NCBI RefSeq assembly: GCF_002269385.1
Contig: NZ_CP022957.1
Span: 1,359,001-1,423,000, forward strand
Length of the DNA stretch: 64,000 nucleotides
Direction of reading: 5' to 3'
Source of the DNA: Maribacter cobaltidurans
Lineage (GTDB): Bacteria; Bacteroidota; Bacteroidia; Flavobacteriales; Flavobacteriaceae
Each line of letters opens with the position of its first letter. The stretch's first letter is position 1. Positions 62,582 through 64,000 of this stretch are shown here, one piece after another. The translations under genes and the position numbers were made by a program. The notes beneath the pieces were generated by a model. That model saw only the letters and a program-made list of their open reading frames with translations, made no database searches and was not told the DNA's origin.

Positions 62582-64000
62582 ATGCCAGAAATTAAAGGAA
62601 GTCTAGGAATAACAGATTTTTACGATGTAATTTTTGATCAAAAGTCGATCACACTTTCCAAAGAATTATTGGATACCGTGGAGAAAAGCCATAATTTCTT
62701 AAAGGAATTCTCTAAAAACAAGGTTATCTACGGTGTAAATACAGGTTTTGGCCCTATGGCCCAATATAAGATCAAGGATTCAGAAACCTTGGATTTGCAA
62801 TATAACCTTATTCGAAGTCACGCTTCGGGTACGGCAAACCCCATTGAACCCAAATATGTCAAAGCGGCTATGCTGGCCCGTTTAAATACTTTGAGTTTAG
62901 GGAATTCCGGAGTTCATGTTTCCGTAATTACCGTTATGGCAGAACTACTAAATAAGGATATAATTCCCTTAATTTATGAACACGGAGGCGTAGGAGCCAG
63001 TGGCGATTTGGTTCAATTGGCGCATTTGGCTTTGGTACTGATAGGTGAAGGTGAGGTGTTTTATAAAGGAGTAAGAAGACCCACTGAAGAAGTTTTTAAA
63101 CAAGAAGGAATTGAGCCTATAAAGGTTGAGTTAAGGGAAGGTTTGGGCCTAATGAACGGAACTTCGGTAATGACCGGAATCGGAATAGTCAATACCATTT
63201 ATACCCGAAGATTGCTGGAATGGGCCATTTCATGCTCCTCGGCCATTAATGAAATTATGCAAGCCTATGATGACCATCTTTCCAGCGAGCTCAACGACAC
63301 CAAGAGGCATAGGGGGCAAAAGGAAATAGCCAGGGCCATGCGAAGCCATTTAAAGGATAGTACCTTGACCCGTAAGCGGGAGCACCATTTGTATAGCGAT
63401 AATAATGAAGTATCGGTTTTTGAGGAAAAGGTACAGGAGTACTACTCTATCCGTTGTGTTCCCCAAATTCTTGGACCAGTTTTGGACACCTTGAACGAAG
63501 TAGAAAGAATCCTAATAGAAGAGGTGAATTCCGCAAATGATAATCCTATCGTAAATGTGGAGAAAAAGCACGTATATCATGGTGGGAATTTTCATGGCGA
63601 CTATGTTTCCCTGGAAATGGATAAATTGAAAATCGTGGTCACTAAAATGAGTATGTTGGCGGAGCGACAATTAAACTATTTATTGAACTCCAAATTGAAC
63701 AATATCTTGCCTCCTTTTGTTAATTTAGGTACATTAGGATTAAATTTTGGAATGCAGGGAGTTCAATTTACTGCAACTTCGACCACAGCGGAAAATCAAA
63801 TGTTGTCCAATCCCATGTATGTCCACAGTATCCCGAACAACAACGATAATCAGGATATTGTAAGTATGGGCACCAATGCGGCCCTCATTACTAAAAAAGT
63901 GATCGAGAACGCTTTTGAGGTAGTTGCCATTGAAATGATAACGGTTGTCCAAGCCATCGAATACTTAGGAATGGCCGATAAAGTTTCCTCCAAAACCAAG
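62582..64000 (+). CDS. tyrosine (aromatic amino acid) ammonia-lyase, partial
   Basis: This frame starts at ATG 62582 and runs without a stop to the window edge (473 codons so far; the family is about 500). The MIO prosthetic group forms from Ala139-Ser140-Gly141 (HGGVGASGDLVQLAHL). NTGFGPMAQYKIK, NLIRSHASGTANPI, HGGNFHGDYVSLEMDKLK and TSTTAENQMLSNPMYVHS are conserved and closely resemble the tyrosine ammonia-lyase of Flavobacterium johnsoniae as I recall it. The product, 4-coumarate, is a starter for the aryl-polyene part of flexirubins. The 3' end and the remaining cluster lie beyond the window. Confidence 0.93.
   Translation, partial: MPEIKGSLGITDFYDVIFDQKSITLSKELLDTVEKSHNFLKEFSKNKVIYGVNTGFGPMAQYKIKDSETLDLQYNLIRSHASGTANPIEPKYVKAAMLARLNTLSLGNSGVHVSVITVMAELLNKDIIPLIYEHGGVGASGDLVQLAHLALVLIGEGEVFYKGVRRPTEEVFKQEGIEPIKVELREGLGLMNGTSVMTGIGIVNTIYTRRLLEWAISCSSAINEIMQAYDDHLSSELNDTKRHRGQKEIARAMRSHLKDSTLTRKREHHLYSDNNEVSVFEEKVQEYYSIRCVPQILGPVLDTLNEVERILIEEVNSANDNPIVNVEKKHVYHGGNFHGDYVSLEMDKLKIVVTKMSMLAERQLNYLLNSKLNNILPPFVNLGTLGLNFGMQGVQFTATSTTAENQMLSNPMYVHSIPNNNDNQDIVSMGTNAALITKKVIENAFEVVAIEMITVVQAIEYLGMADKVSSKTK

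Overview
The window looks like a chromosomal segment of a marine member of the Flavobacteriaceae (Bacteroidota). The evidence is the gene content: a type IX secretion sorting domain on a secreted protease, Bacteroidota-style lipoproteins, DUF4286, a PdeM DNA-ligase cassette, an OlsF-like double acyltransferase and a tyrosine ammonia-lyase like those of flexirubin clusters. The DNA also fits. It is AT-rich, most genes lack a clear Shine-Dalgarno site, and many genes have a -7 box of the TAnnTTTG type that is used in this phylum. A genus such as Maribacter, Zobellia or Arenibacter is possible but is only inferred. No phage, complete insertion sequence, CRISPR array or rRNA operon was seen.

Left part (1-17.4 kb): tRNA-Leu(CAA) with its own terminator, then prs, rplY and pth. 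A minus-strand pair follows, a large secreted M12B-type metalloprotease and a lipoprotein that overlap by 4 bp. Then come ribF with an HTTM-family membrane protein, a VOC protein, serS, a ComEC-like metallo-hydrolase, a secreted TPR protein, a DUF4286-AIG2 fusion, rsmA and mgtE. Between mgtE and a cupin gene lies what looks like the remnant of a secreted GH13-type lipoprotein gene that kept only its two ends.

Middle part (17.7-39.6 kb): an accessory run (cupin, D-2-hydroxyacid dehydrogenase, two VOC proteins, DUF1801, DUF4870-like). A short arsenic-type operon (ArsR, DUF6428, GNAT) follows without a reductase or a pump. Then come a two-domain acyltransferase resembling ornithine-lipid synthase OlsF, aspartate kinase, a GNAT protein, fbp and a TerB-like protein. 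The ligase-associated DNA repair cassette has four genes: MBL exonuclease, ATP-dependent ligase, Lhr-type helicase and the phosphoesterase PdeM. Next are a TspO-like membrane protein, an unusual flavin disulfide oxidoreductase, mfd and a second TerB-like gene.

Right part (39.7-64 kb): an operon of an APC permease, a serine-hydrolase lipoprotein and a TlpA-like thiol protein; an orphan lipoprotein; a likely self-regulated winged-helix/ACT regulator; a YraN nuclease-fold protein; the DUF1800/DUF1501 pair; metG; a secreted orphan; tex; tsaC (Sua5-type); an HDAC-like amidohydrolase; a PAP2 phosphatase; a sodium:solute symporter; and a second serine hydrolase. The right edge has a flavin-dependent halogenase-like oxidoreductase divergent from a tyrosine ammonia-lyase that runs off the window. 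This is probably the border of a flexirubin or dialkylresorcinol pigment cluster.

The most unusual signal is a short palindromic repeat family sitting in frame inside three housekeeping genes (DNA ligase, metG and tex), where it adds short peptide insertions. Two operator-like palindromes are also worth testing, one on the ACT-regulator promoter and one in front of the repair cassette.
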